DNA of 64,000 bases from positions 5,865,164-5,929,163 of the forward strand of contig NZ_CP037452.1 in the NCBI RefSeq assembly GCF_007754425.1, read 5' to 3'. Under the pieces are notes generated by a model, which worked only from the letters and a program-made list of their open reading frames with translations, had not been told where the DNA came from and did no database searches. Below are positions 52,541 through 61,334 of the stretch, piece after piece. Position 1 is the first letter of the stretch. Every line of letters begins with the position of its first letter. Both the position numbers and the translations under genes were made by a program. This DNA comes from Gimesia fumaroli (GTDB lineage: Bacteria > Planctomycetota > Planctomycetia > Planctomycetales > Planctomycetaceae).

Positions 52541-52807
52541 CGTTCTTGCTCCTATAGCCTGGATGCCCTCTGAAAATACTCAATCACACCTCGACCTCTT
52601 CTATTACTTTAACGCATTTCTGCGCATTTCGGATAGGGAACTTTTCTATGATGTTGAGCTTGACTGTTCACTCTGATACCGTCATCAAAGTATCGCTAAA
52701 TAGAGGCATGCCATGAACCATGACAAAATGCTGCGTGTCACCTTTCGAGTCTATCTTCTAAACTTTTTCACTTTTTTATGTCATGTCAACGGAGCAAGCC
52801 GACCACC

Positions 52808-53266
52808 ATGTCAGAACCAGCCCATGTCATCAATTTTTACAGCGTGACGGAACCGTACGGGGAGTTCTCCAATTTTGCCGGGTACCCGATTCAGTTAGAT
52901 GGAAAATGCTGGCCGACCTCGGAGCATTATTTTCAGGCGATGAAATTTCAGGATGCGGCACACCAGGAAGACATTCGTCAAGAGAAATCGCCGATGCGGG
53001 CCGCGCGGATGGGCCGCGACCGGAAACGCCCGATCAGAAAAGACTGGGAGTCGGTCAAAGACTCCATCATGCGGAAGGCCGTTGTCTGCAAATTCACTCA
53101 ACACGATGATCTTCGTGAACTGTTGCTTTCCACAGGCGAGGCGAAGCTGGTGGAGCATACGACGAATGATGCTTACTGGGGAGATGGGGGAGACGGGAGC
53201 GGCAAGAACATGCTGGGGCGGATACTGGTAGAAGTCCGGGAACAACTTCGGCTGGAGAGCCAGTGA
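52808..53266 (+). CDS. NADAR-family protein (YbiA-like N-glycosidase fold)
   Basis: The 152-residue domain is complete: VINFYSVTEPYGEFSNFAGYPIQLDGKCWPTSEHYFQAMKF, AARMGRDRKRPIRKDWESVKDSIMRKAVVCKFTQ and KNMLGRILVEVREQL. NADAR proteins were named for their links with NAD and ADP-ribose chemistry; characterised members cleave N-glycosidic bonds in riboflavin precursors or remove ADP-ribose from guanine in DNA or RNA. I start at ATG 52808 by family alignment; ATG 52778 would add ten residues. It converges with kptA with a seven-base gap and borders the NAD/ADP-ribose operon. Confidence 0.9.
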   Translation: MSEPAHVINFYSVTEPYGEFSNFAGYPIQLDGKCWPTSEHYFQAMKFQDAAHQEDIRQEKSPMRAARMGRDRKRPIRKDWESVKDSIMRKAVVCKFTQHDDLRELLLSTGEAKLVEHTTNDAYWGDGGDGSGKNMLGRILVEVREQLRLESQ

Positions 53267-53273
53267 TCCCCGC

Positions 53274-53819
53274 TCAGGGAAAATCAATATATGCCGCCGG
53301 CACACTTTCTGTCAGCCAGACCTGATTGGGCGTCACAAAAAATTCACAGCCCGCCTCATGCATTTCGAGTGACCGGACACTGAGTAAGACCGGCGTCCCA
53401 CGCCTGCGCCCCACGGTAAGGCTGGTCTGCTCATCTACATGCAGGTGCACATGATGCCGCTGCATTTTCTTGAGCCCTTCACGCGCGATCGAATCCACGA
53501 ACTGTCGAGGTGTACCGTGAAACAAGATTTCTGGAGGGACCGCGGCTTCATACCCCAGATCGATATTGATCGAATGCCCCTGATTCGCACGGATGCGAGT
53601 CCCCGTTTCATCAAAAGAAAACCGCTGTTTGTCGTTCGTTCGAACCACCATTTCCAAAGTGTTCCGAGACATTGATTTACCATGTCGCGCCATGGAGGCT
53701 AACAGTTCTTCGACATCAATCCAGCCCGATTCATCCAGGCTGATTCCAATCGTTTCCGGCTGATGCCGGAGCACCAGACTCAGAAACTTGCTTTTTCTTC
53801 GTACTTCTTTTTCGTTCAT
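53274..53819 (-). CDS. kptA: RNA 2'-phosphotransferase (KptA/Tpt1)
   Basis: The 181-residue product transfers an internal RNA 2'-phosphate to NAD+, giving ADP-ribose 1''-2'' cyclic phosphate and nicotinamide. The N-terminal winged helix (KSKFLSLVLRHQPETIGISLDESGWIDVEELL) carries the conserved Arg-His, and the ADP-ribosyltransferase fold has ILFHGTPRQFVDSIAREGLKKMQRHHVHLH and VGRRRGTPVLLSV. Both products feed the neighbouring activities (nicotinamide to PncA). It is the last gene of the Nudix-ADPRH-pncA-kptA operon, 44 bases after pncA. Confidence 0.95.
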   Translation of the reverse strand: MNEKEVRRKSKFLSLVLRHQPETIGISLDESGWIDVEELLASMARHGKSMSRNTLEMVVRTNDKQRFSFDETGTRIRANQGHSINIDLGYEAAVPPEILFHGTPRQFVDSIAREGLKKMQRHHVHLHVDEQTSLTVGRRRGTPVLLSVRSLEMHEAGCEFFVTPNQVWLTESVPAAYIDFP

Positions 53820-53863
53820 TTTTTTAACTCTTTTCTTTCTTACTTTTCGATTTTTTTCTTGTA

Positions 53864-54460
53864 TTAGATATGTGTGACACCGGCAGCCTGCATTTCATCA
53901 CAGGCGCGCTGCACGTCACCCGGGTTTAAATTCACTCCCCGGCACCCTTCCCGGATCAGACTGGTTTTCAAACCGAGCTTGATCGCATCGAGGGCCGTAT
54001 ATTTGACGCAGTAATCTGTAGCCAGCCCCATGATCACAACTTCATTGACGGCGCGTTGTTTTAAATACTCCGCCAGTCCCGTGGAATGCTGATGACAGTT
54101 ATTAAAAAAGCCGCTATAGCTGTCGATATTAGTATCTGTGCCTTTATGCAAGACACGCGTAATACGATCCGTGTGCAGATCAGCGTGAAGTTCCGCGCCC
54201 GGTGTTCCCTGCACACAGTGATCGGGCCATAAAACCTGCTCCAGGCCTCTTAACTCAATCACGTCACCAATCTGTTTGTGATCATGCTGACTGGCAAAAC
54301 TCTTGTGATTTTCCGGATGCCAGTCCTGCGTCGCAATAACAAGCTCAAAACGGTGCATCCACTCATTGGCAACGGAAATGACTTGATCTCCCTGGGAAAC
54401 AGCAAGTGGCCCTCCCGGCAGGAAATCATATTGCAGGTCAACCAGGATTAATGCTTTCAT
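53864..54460 (-). CDS. pncA: Nicotinamidase
   Basis: The 198-residue isochorismatase-fold enzyme hydrolyses nicotinamide to nicotinate and ammonia. LILVDLQYDFLPGG has the catalytic Asp8, VLHKGTD the catalytic Lys, and GLATDYCVKYTALDA the nucleophilic Cys; TQDWHPENHKSFA supplies the metal-binding Asp and two His. The product is the substrate of PncB, encoded a few kilobases upstream on the same strand. It begins 16 bases after the ADP-ribosylglycohydrolase gene, in one operon. Confidence 0.96.
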   Translation of the reverse strand: MKALILVDLQYDFLPGGPLAVSQGDQVISVANEWMHRFELVIATQDWHPENHKSFASQHDHKQIGDVIELRGLEQVLWPDHCVQGTPGAELHADLHTDRITRVLHKGTDTNIDSYSGFFNNCHQHSTGLAEYLKQRAVNEVVIMGLATDYCVKYTALDAIKLGLKTSLIREGCRGVNLNPGDVQRACDEMQAAGVTHI

Positions 54461-54476
54461 CGTTCTATTGTTCTAT

Positions 54477-55529
54477 TCAATAAGGTGGCAACAGGCGACG
54501 AAACCCAAGCGTTAACACTACGGAAGCAAACATTAGATTTCGCGGTATTGTTGCCAGCCAGTACATGGAAGGTGGTTTCAAAGCTTCTGTTGAAAGTGAT
54601 CCTTCCGACAGACTCGTTGCCAACAATTCCATCCACGCAGTAGTACGAGGCCACTCCATCAGGCGTTCTTTCCATTCAACGGGAATGGCATCGGCTCCCA
54701 GATTTGCACCACTGACCGCACCGGTAATCGCAGCCACACTGTCAGTATCGCCTCCAAGCATCACGGCATTTTCCACCGACCGTCGAAAATCATCGGGTGA
54801 ATAAGCCCAGCAATACAAGGCAGCCGGAACCGTTTGATTCACGTAACCACTGATCCCTCTTCCCCAGCCTGCAGCCTCCGCATAACGCTCGGGTGATGCT
54901 CCTACTGAGAGATGTTGGATCGCACTTCGGAGCGAATTTTGTAACTCTTCGTTTTGCACTGTCGAAACAGTGGACTGCAAAAACTCGAGTGGATTACAAG
55001 CGGCTCCCTGAATTGTCTGTCGCGCTGCTTGTGCAATCAGCAGTGCACCTGCTTCTGCTCTTGAATCCACATGAGTCATGCGTGTGCTGGAATAGACCAG
55101 CTTGGACAGATGCTCCTCGTCTTCAGCACACACTCCTAATATCGCAGACCTCATTGCCGGTCCGTTCCCGGCACTATTCACGCCACTTCGTTGCGGATGA
55201 AATCCAACCAGCAGCTTAAGACAGGCCCTCAGTGTCGCAAAACCAACGCCTGCCGGCACACACAGGAACCAGCGTTTCAATTCTCGTGCAAACTGTTTTT
55301 CAAATTGAGTGACATCGCCCCGGGAAATTACCACAGCACGCCCCACCATGAGAGTATGTTCGGTATCATCGCTACACAAACCCCGTCCCCAGATCAGATT
55401 CTGTTTCAGGGGAGGTCCGCCGTAAAGTCGACGGGCCCGTTGTTTTGATAATCCTTCCCGCTTCAATCCCACAGAGTCAGCGACTGCTGTACCAAGAATA
55501 CATCCCAATATATTTGAATAACGTTCCAT
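54477..55529 (-). CDS. ADP-ribosylglycohydrolase (DraG/ARH-type)
   Basis: I start at ATG 55529, one base after the Nudix-gene stop; longer forms would overlap that gene. The 350-residue product has the ARH helical fold with its metal motifs: ILGCILGTAVADSVGLKREGL, CSDDTEHTLMVGRAV (DDT) and AVMLGGDTDSVAAITGAVSGANLGADAIP (GGDTDS). It removes ADP-ribose from a protein or nucleic-acid substrate, or hydrolyses a related compound, and so yields free ADP-ribose, the effector of NrtR regulators and a Nudix substrate. The C-terminal 30 residues are unusually hydrophobic. Confidence 0.9.
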   Translation of the reverse strand: MERYSNILGCILGTAVADSVGLKREGLSKQRARRLYGGPPLKQNLIWGRGLCSDDTEHTLMVGRAVVISRGDVTQFEKQFARELKRWFLCVPAGVGFATLRACLKLLVGFHPQRSGVNSAGNGPAMRSAILGVCAEDEEHLSKLVYSSTRMTHVDSRAEAGALLIAQAARQTIQGAACNPLEFLQSTVSTVQNEELQNSLRSAIQHLSVGASPERYAEAAGWGRGISGYVNQTVPAALYCWAYSPDDFRRSVENAVMLGGDTDSVAAITGAVSGANLGADAIPVEWKERLMEWPRTTAWMELLATSLSEGSLSTEALKPPSMYWLATIPRNLMFASVVLTLGFRRLLPPY

Positions 55530-55530
55530 G

Positions 55531-56220
55531 TCAGATCTCGAAGTGAAATCCCTGTTTGGTGAGACGCCGATATTTGCGGCGATCAAATTTATAAAGTCGT
55601 GCCGCGCGATGGGCGACGTCTGTTTCGACTTCATCCAGTTCGACAAGAATTCCCATGTTGAGAATTTTCTTGCGGAAATTGCGTTTATCCAGCTGACGAT
55701 CCAGAATGACCTCGTACAAATGCTGAATCTGACGCAGCGTGAACTTGGCAGGCAGCAGTTCAAATCCAATTGGCTGATAGCGAACCTTGCCTCGCAAACG
55801 CTCATGCGCCATCTTCAAGATTTTCGGGTGATCAAATGCGAGCGAGGGCACATCCTCAATGGCAAACCAGGCCGCGTTTCGAGCATCGGTGGCAGCATGC
55901 ACGCGGTGATCGGCAAGGTTCACTAAAGCATAATAGGCCACCGTTACTACGCGTTCGCGCGGATCGCGGTCGACCTCGCCGATCGTGTAGAGTTGCTCGA
56001 GGTAGACATTTTCGATGCCGGTTTCTTCGCTTAATTCACGGCGGGCCGCTTCTTCAAGCGTTTCTTCCAGACGGACAAAACCGCCAGGCAACGCCCAGCA
56101 ACCTTCAAACGGCTCCAGATCACGCTGAATCAGCAAGACTTTCAAATCTTCCTCATCCAGCCCAAATACTACGCAGTCAACCGTGAGCGCCGCTCGGGGA
56201 TATTCGTAATGATAATTCAT
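55531..56220 (-). CDS. nrtR: NrtR-like Nudix regulator of NAD metabolism
   Basis: I start at ATG 56220; TTG 56226 is less likely. The 229-residue product has an N-terminal Nudix domain ([39 protein letters not shown], then a Nudix box with intact G-x5-E-x7-REL-x-EE-x-G-I pattern) and a C-terminal winged-helix part ([35 protein letters not shown]), the NrtR layout. NrtR represses NAD genes and is released by ADP-ribose. Because the Nudix box is intact, it may also hydrolyse ADP-ribose. It heads an operon with ADP-ribosylglycohydrolase, pncA and kptA, and two operator-like dyads lie just upstream, so it is probably autoregulated. A pure ADP-ribose pyrophosphatase is the alternative. Confidence 0.88.
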   Translation of the reverse strand: MNYHYEYPRAALTVDCVVFGLDEEDLKVLLIQRDLEPFEGCWALPGGFVRLEETLEEAARRELSEETGIENVYLEQLYTIGEVDRDPRERVVTVAYYALVNLADHRVHAATDARNAAWFAIEDVPSLAFDHPKILKMAHERLRGKVRYQPIGFELLPAKFTLRQIQHLYEVILDRQLDKRNFRKKILNMGILVELDEVETDVAHRAARLYKFDRRKYRRLTKQGFHFEI

Positions 56221-56231
56221 TCTCAAACCTT

Positions 56232-56279
56232 TAGTGTATACAACACACTAATATTAGTGTCTATACAACACCTTGACAA
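56232..56279 (-). promoter_or_regulatory. nrtR: Promoter of the Nudix-regulator operon with two NrtR-like operators
   Basis: Read leftwards, TTGTCA (56279-56274) and TAATAT (56256-56251) are 17 bases apart. Site 1, TAGTGT-N7-ACACTA (56232-56250), lies just after the -10 and site 2, TAGTGT-N7-ACACCT (56255-56273), fills the spacer. Between them ACACTAATATTAGTGT (56245-56260) is itself a perfect palindrome. The start codon is 12 bases beyond site 1. Confidence 0.75.
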
Positions 56280-56300
56280 TCAAAAAACAAACAGGTTCAC

Positions 56301-56333
56301 AAAAAAACTGAGACCGGTCAAAAAATGTGACCG
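56301..56333 (-). terminator. Terminator of pncB-nadE operon
   Basis: CGGTCA (56315-56320) and TGACCG (56328-56333) form a short stem; read leftwards it is followed by a run of seven T (56307-56301). It separates nadE from the operators of the Nudix-regulator operon. Confidence 0.6.
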
Positions 56334-56336
56334 AAA

Positions 56337-58319
56337 TTATAACAGATCCCGCATTTCGCTTAACTCCTGCTCGAAACCGCCAGAGAGAATCGGAAAGCGG
56401 CACCAGGTTTTCGGGTCTAGATTCTCATCGTCCACATGAAACGAAGGCGCATAACGTTCTCGTTTCCATTGATTGCGTGACCAGAGTCGGAAGAAACGTT
56501 CAATCCAATCCTCCAACTGTGCGGGTGCGTATTCTGGAAATTCTACCCGCGCCATACGAAACAGATCCACGGGCGCCTGCTTGTCACGAATAGCGGCTCG
56601 CTCGACCCAATCCAGCAGATCGTAGGGCATCAAATCTTGTTCGTCTGTCTGGCCCGCGTTCTGCGGGCGTAATTCCGCCGTCGGTTCCTGAAGATTGATC
56701 AAATCGAGCACCGGTAGATTTCCTGTTTCCCGCGGCCCGGTCTCACACATCCAGTTCAGCCAGCGACGTAAAAATGCTTTATCGATTCCTGAAATCGGCG
56801 AGAGTCCGCCGCAGGTATCGCCGTCCATCGTCGTATAGCCTACCGCCGCCTCTGATCGATTGCTGGTTGCCAATAGCAGTGAGTCCCGCACATTCGCAAC
56901 CAACCACACACCGGGGGCACGGACGCGCGCCTGGATATTCTGGAGAGCGATATCATCCTCGTCCCAGTTGAGATCTCGACCGACCGCTTCCGACACAATG
57001 TCGGTGTACGCTTCCACAATCGAATCTACATCCAGCCTGAGATACTCCGCCCCCAGTGCCTCGGCAAGTGAAGCAGCCGCCTGCTCGGTTGTCTCAGAAC
57101 TGTTTCGCGTGGCCTGATACATGCACGTCAGCAGTCTGGGCAAGATCTGTTCGGCTGTCTTTAGCTCCGCCAATCTTTCGATATAAGCCAGTTTGGAGAG
57201 AAATTTTTCTGTCCCTAATTCATCCAGCCCCAGTTTCAGCAGCAGCCAGACCAGAACGGCGGCAGCAGCCGAATCCGCACCACCACTGAGAGAAATCACG
57301 AAACCTTTCGCACGGCTTTTTCGCAAGTAATCAAACAGCGCCAGAGCAATCGTGCGGGCAAACTCTTCTTCTTTGACAGCGGGCCCGTGTTCCCACATGG
57401 GAATTTTATTCTGGACCGTCTCAGGTTCGATGTCCGGAAATGAAAATAAAACGGCCACACGATTCGCTGTTAGATGAGCTTGCTGTGGTTGAAAACTCAT
57501 CAGCCGGGCGCGGTTCATGCGTGTCAGATCAACGTCAACAATGGCAGTGGTGAGCACAACATCGGCAAAGGACAACCGGCGTCCTTCTGCCAACAACTTT
57601 CCACTACTGGCAATCAGCGCGGCGCCATCGTAAATAATGCGTCCCGCCTCATTGCCGAGCAGGTTCGTATAGACATAAGTCACGCCATATGCCCTGGAGC
57701 TTTCAAGCACCAGCCGACGACGAATCTCCTGTTTACCAAAGGCAAAATGACTGGCACTCGGATTCAAAATCAGATCCACGGCTGCCTGCGATAAGGCGTG
57801 CGCGGGTCGATGTGAGGCCCAGGCGTCTTCGCAGATTTCAAATCCGATCCGTACCCCCTTGCAATCAAAGATCAGATTCCCAATCGGATAGGAACGACCT
57901 TGAATTTCAATTTCGCTCACCTGGCGGGCATCCCAAGGCTTAAACCAGCGGGGTTCATAATGAATTCCTTCACCGGCAAGCTGATTTTTAGCAACAAAGC
58001 CCAAAATCTGTTGATCGGCGATCAGGCAGGCACAATTATAAAGAGCTCCGCCGTGAAATAGAGGAAGGCCCAGTGATACTACAAGCCCTTCGGTCAAAGG
58101 GACCAGATCCAATAATACCTGTAGCGCCCTTTGCTGAACGCCCACTGAGAGAAACGCATCCTCACATCCATAACCAGTGATACACAATTCGGGCAAGCAG
58201 ATCAGGCTGGCTCCCTGATCGCGGGCAGCGGCGATCGCGGATTGAATATGGGTGACGTTGCCTTCCCAGTCCAGCGGGGTCTGATTGAGAGCGGCGGTTG
58301 TGACTTTGATGAGTTGCAT
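56337..58319 (-). CDS. nadE: Glutamine-dependent NAD+ synthetase
   Basis: The 660-residue enzyme amidates nicotinate adenine dinucleotide to NAD+. The N-terminal nitrilase-type glutaminase has the triad Glu (LICLPELCITGYG), Lys (FVAKNQLAGEG) and Cys (IGFEICEDAW); the C-terminal synthetase has the pyrophosphate loop ISLSGGADSAAAAVLV and AVGYTTMDGDTCGGLSPI. It lies 44 bases after pncB, so the two final salvage steps are co-transcribed under the operator at 59859. Confidence 0.96.
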   Translation of the reverse strand: MQLIKVTTAALNQTPLDWEGNVTHIQSAIAAARDQGASLICLPELCITGYGCEDAFLSVGVQQRALQVLLDLVPLTEGLVVSLGLPLFHGGALYNCACLIADQQILGFVAKNQLAGEGIHYEPRWFKPWDARQVSEIEIQGRSYPIGNLIFDCKGVRIGFEICEDAWASHRPAHALSQAAVDLILNPSASHFAFGKQEIRRRLVLESSRAYGVTYVYTNLLGNEAGRIIYDGAALIASSGKLLAEGRRLSFADVVLTTAIVDVDLTRMNRARLMSFQPQQAHLTANRVAVLFSFPDIEPETVQNKIPMWEHGPAVKEEEFARTIALALFDYLRKSRAKGFVISLSGGADSAAAAVLVWLLLKLGLDELGTEKFLSKLAYIERLAELKTAEQILPRLLTCMYQATRNSSETTEQAAASLAEALGAEYLRLDVDSIVEAYTDIVSEAVGRDLNWDEDDIALQNIQARVRAPGVWLVANVRDSLLLATSNRSEAAVGYTTMDGDTCGGLSPISGIDKAFLRRWLNWMCETGPRETGNLPVLDLINLQEPTAELRPQNAGQTDEQDLMPYDLLDWVERAAIRDKQAPVDLFRMARVEFPEYAPAQLEDWIERFFRLWSRNQWKRERYAPSFHVDDENLDPKTWCRFPILSGGFEQELSEMRDLL

Positions 58320-58363
58320 CGTCGTGTCAATTCATTTTCAGCAGTTGAATAATCATTGTTGTC

Positions 58364-59836
58364 TCATAATGGAATCTGTGTGCCACGCGCCCGATGAATC
58401 CATTCTGTCTTCAATTCGTGGAGTTGCTCTTCCAAGCCGACAGGATAAGCTTGAGGATTCTCATGCCGCCGCACTCCCACATGAAACAAAGCAAGCTGCT
58501 GCTCAACCCGCTCCCGGATTATTGACAGTGATTCGTGCCGATAGACAATGTCTCCATTGCGAACAACGGGAACCAGCAGATTCACGGCTTTCAGATCACC
58601 CCCCAAAGGACGTCGCTGTGTCGGGTCCAGTAGATCCACCATGACCACCGTGTCCAGCCTGGCATTGAACTCATTATACATCACATCGGCAACAGCACCT
58701 GATTCATTCTGGAACCGTCGAACCTGCAGCATACCGGGCGTTGAGGTTTTAATGGCCTGCTCCGATAATTTCAGTTTCGGCTCCCATTCCCCCGCTTCAT
58801 TTTTTACTGCACCCAACTTATAGACGCCTCCCAGTGCAGGCTGGTCATACGCGGTCACCAGTCTCGTGCCAACGCCCCAGACGGCAATCGTCGCCCCTTG
58901 TGATTTCAGACTGGTGATGACTGCTTCATCCAGATCGTTACTCGCAACAATCGCGACATTGGTCAGTCCGGCTTCATCTAACAACTGACGTGCTTCGATG
59001 CTCAATTGAGCCAGATCGCCGGAATCAAGGCGTATGCCCACCATTTCGTGGCCCGTTTCCCGCAGTCTCAGCCCGACTTGGATCGCATTTCGCACACCAT
59101 CCAGCGTGTCGTAGGTATCGACGAGGAACACACAATTATTCGGCATCGCGTGAGCATACTCTTCAAATGCAGAGAGTTCATCATCGAATGACATCACCCA
59201 GCTGTGAGCGTGGGTCCCTCTAACGGGGATCTCAAACAGCTTTCCCGCCAACACATTGGAAGTGGCCGCACAACCGCCAATGTACGCGGCACGGCTGGCC
59301 GCTAAGCCGCCATCTATTCCCTGGGCACGCCGGAGACCAAACTCCAGCACAGGATCGCCCCCCGTCGCTGCACAAATCCGTGCGGATTTGGTGGCAATCA
59401 ACGTCTGAAAATTCACGAGATTCAACAATGCCGTCTCCAGAAGCTGACACTGCAGGATCGGACCTTTCACACGCACCAGAGGCTCATGCGGAAAGACAAC
59501 CGTTCCTTCCGGCACGGCATCCAGATCACAGCTAAATTTCAGTTCCGACAGATAGGTCAAAAACTCTGTGGCAAACAGCGGCTCACCATCGTTTCCTTTC
59601 AGCTCTGAAAGATATTCAATATCCTCAGCGGTGAACCGAAAGTGCTTCAGATAGTCGAGCACATATTCCAGCCCCGCAGCAATTGTGTAGCCCCCTTGAA
59701 ACGGGTTGCTCCGAAAGAATAAATGAAAGACCGCTTCCCGCTCGGACCGCCCTGACTTCCAATAGCCTTGCGACATCGTCAGCTGATAGAGGTCTGTCAG
59801 GAGCGCTAAAGAGGTTTCATAGATGTTTGTAAGCAT
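58364..59836 (-). CDS. pncB: Nicotinate phosphoribosyltransferase
   Basis: I start at ATG 59836, preceded by GGGGAG. The 490-residue enzyme converts nicotinate and PRPP to nicotinate mononucleotide. Recognisable parts are [51 protein letters not shown] at the N-terminus, [56 protein letters not shown] and [14 protein letters not shown]. It uses the nicotinate made by PncA and passes its product, after adenylylation (enzyme not in the window), to NadE in the same operon. Confidence 0.96.
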   Translation of the reverse strand: MLTNIYETSLALLTDLYQLTMSQGYWKSGRSEREAVFHLFFRSNPFQGGYTIAAGLEYVLDYLKHFRFTAEDIEYLSELKGNDGEPLFATEFLTYLSELKFSCDLDAVPEGTVVFPHEPLVRVKGPILQCQLLETALLNLVNFQTLIATKSARICAATGGDPVLEFGLRRAQGIDGGLAASRAAYIGGCAATSNVLAGKLFEIPVRGTHAHSWVMSFDDELSAFEEYAHAMPNNCVFLVDTYDTLDGVRNAIQVGLRLRETGHEMVGIRLDSGDLAQLSIEARQLLDEAGLTNVAIVASNDLDEAVITSLKSQGATIAVWGVGTRLVTAYDQPALGGVYKLGAVKNEAGEWEPKLKLSEQAIKTSTPGMLQVRRFQNESGAVADVMYNEFNARLDTVVMVDLLDPTQRRPLGGDLKAVNLLVPVVRNGDIVYRHESLSIIRERVEQQLALFHVGVRRHENPQAYPVGLEEQLHELKTEWIHRARGTQIPL

Positions 59837-59858
59837 TATTGTTTCTCCCCGGAACACT

Positions 59859-59893
59859 TAGTGTATCATATACACTTTCGTATATCAGATCAA
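59859..59893 (-). promoter_or_regulatory. pncB: pncB promoter with NrtR-like operator
   Basis: Read leftwards, TTGATC (59893-59888) and TATGAT (59870-59865) are 17 bases apart. TAGTGT-N7-ACACTT (59859-59877) covers the -10; its inner part AGTGTAT-CAT-ATACACT is a perfect dyad. The pncB ATG is 22 bases further on. No gene is seen in the remaining bases up to rmlA at 60056. Confidence 0.75.
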
Positions 59894-60055
59894 GCTTACT
59901 TGAGGAGATTTTAAATCAAGCGACTGGCTTATCCCCCCCGATTTTATCTTCCCGAGTTCTCAAAGTTCAGGCGGACAATTACCTGATACCAGCAAATCAT
60001 CCGTGATGCGGACTGAAAATGAAACAGAAAACACAATTGCCGGGCTGAATTCGGT

Positions 60056-60940
60056 CTAATCTTTGAAAAGATTCTCTTTAATCTTCAGCAGATACTGACC
60101 ATAACTGGTATTGGCCAGTGATTCTGCCTGCTTTGCCAGTTCTGTTTTGGAGATCCAGCCCTTTTGATAGGCGATCTCTTCTAAACAGGCAATTTTGAGT
60201 CCCTGGCGTTTTTCGATCGTTTGAAAGAAGTGCCCTGCGTCCTGCAGGCTTTCGTGGGTCCCGGTATCAAACCAGGCGTGCCCCCGCCCCAGCAGTTCGA
60301 CTTTCAAATCACCCCGTTTGAGATAGGTATTATTCACCGTGGTAATTTCCAGTTCCCCCCGCGCAGACGGTTTCACGTTTTTGGCGATCTCCACGACATT
60401 GTTATCATAAAAATAAAGTCCGGTGACTGCATAGTTGGACTTGGGAACCTGTGGCTTCTCTTCGATGGAAATCGCACGTTTTTCCCGGTCGAACTCCACG
60501 ACACCAAAACGCTCCGGATCCTGTACCTGATAACCAAACACAGTGGCCCCGGTTTCCCGTTGCGCCGCGGCCCGTAAACTCTCTGTCAGACCATGGCCGT
60601 AGAAGATATTATCGCCGAGAACCAGACAGACCGGATCCTGCCCAATAAATTTTTCACCAATTAGAAAAGCCTGTGCGATCCCCTCGGGCGCTGGTTGCTC
60701 CGCATACTCAAATCGCAGGCCCCATTGTTTTCCCGTTTCCAATAAGTCCTGAAACATGGGCAGGTCATGAGGAGTGGAAATGATTAAGATGTCTCTGATC
60801 CCCGCTAACATCAGAGACGAAAGTGGATAATAAATCATCGGTTTGTCATAAATCGGGAGCAGCTGTTTTGAAATCACTTTTGTGACGGGATGCAGCCGGG
60901 TACCGGCGCCCCCTGCCAGAATAATACCTTTTCGCGACAT
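60056..60940 (-). CDS. rmlA: Glucose-1-phosphate thymidylyltransferase
   Basis: The 294-residue enzyme makes dTDP-glucose, the entry to dTDP-rhamnose and other deoxy-sugars for surface polysaccharides. [43 protein letters not shown] is the nucleotide-binding start, [10 protein letters not shown] the metal/sugar site, and [33 protein letters not shown] follows the RmlA pattern. Length is as usual. No rmlB, rmlC or rmlD gene is linked here. Confidence 0.96.
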   Translation of the reverse strand: MSRKGIILAGGAGTRLHPVTKVISKQLLPIYDKPMIYYPLSSLMLAGIRDILIISTPHDLPMFQDLLETGKQWGLRFEYAEQPAPEGIAQAFLIGEKFIGQDPVCLVLGDNIFYGHGLTESLRAAAQRETGATVFGYQVQDPERFGVVEFDREKRAISIEEKPQVPKSNYAVTGLYFYDNNVVEIAKNVKPSARGELEITTVNNTYLKRGDLKVELLGRGHAWFDTGTHESLQDAGHFFQTIEKRQGLKIACLEEIAYQKGWISKTELAKQAESLANTSYGQYLLKIKENLFKD

Positions 60941-61334
60941 TCTATTTCCCTGCAGTGATTCAATGACGATTCTGTAGATGAGGAGATTTTAGATGAGATC
61001 TGAAACCTGACAGCGCGACCGGCTTCAAGGAGTTCGTATTGAAATATACGCCATAAGCGAAGCGGTTTTCTTTATTTTACCTGAGAAAACCGGTGATTTC
61101 TCAAGTTTCACGCAAAACCGCCCCGTTTTTTGAAGAATTTGACGCAATTTTCAGTCACGATCTGAAAATCCGGTATTGCTCAAATGACAACCAGAGCCGC
61201 AATGACTCAAGCTGTTTTCCGCATGTGATCACGTTGGATTCGATCTTGTAGCGATTATTACTGCCTGCTACTGTTCCCCCACCACTTAGAAATCCGGTCC
61301 TGAGCTGTCTCCTTCTTAAAAAAGGAAAAACGTC
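60941..61334. other. Intergenic region between divergent rmlA and sulfatase genes
   Basis: About 390 bases without a credible gene. I see no strong dyad or RNA; promoters for both genes must lie here. AAAAAAGGA close to 61319 may serve as ribosome site of the sulfatase gene. Confidence 0.5.

Noticed and set aside
59899-60995. GAGGAGATTTTA near both 59899 and 60980 as a regulatory repeat
   Set aside because: The shared string is short, lies in no clear promoter context and is not dyadic.
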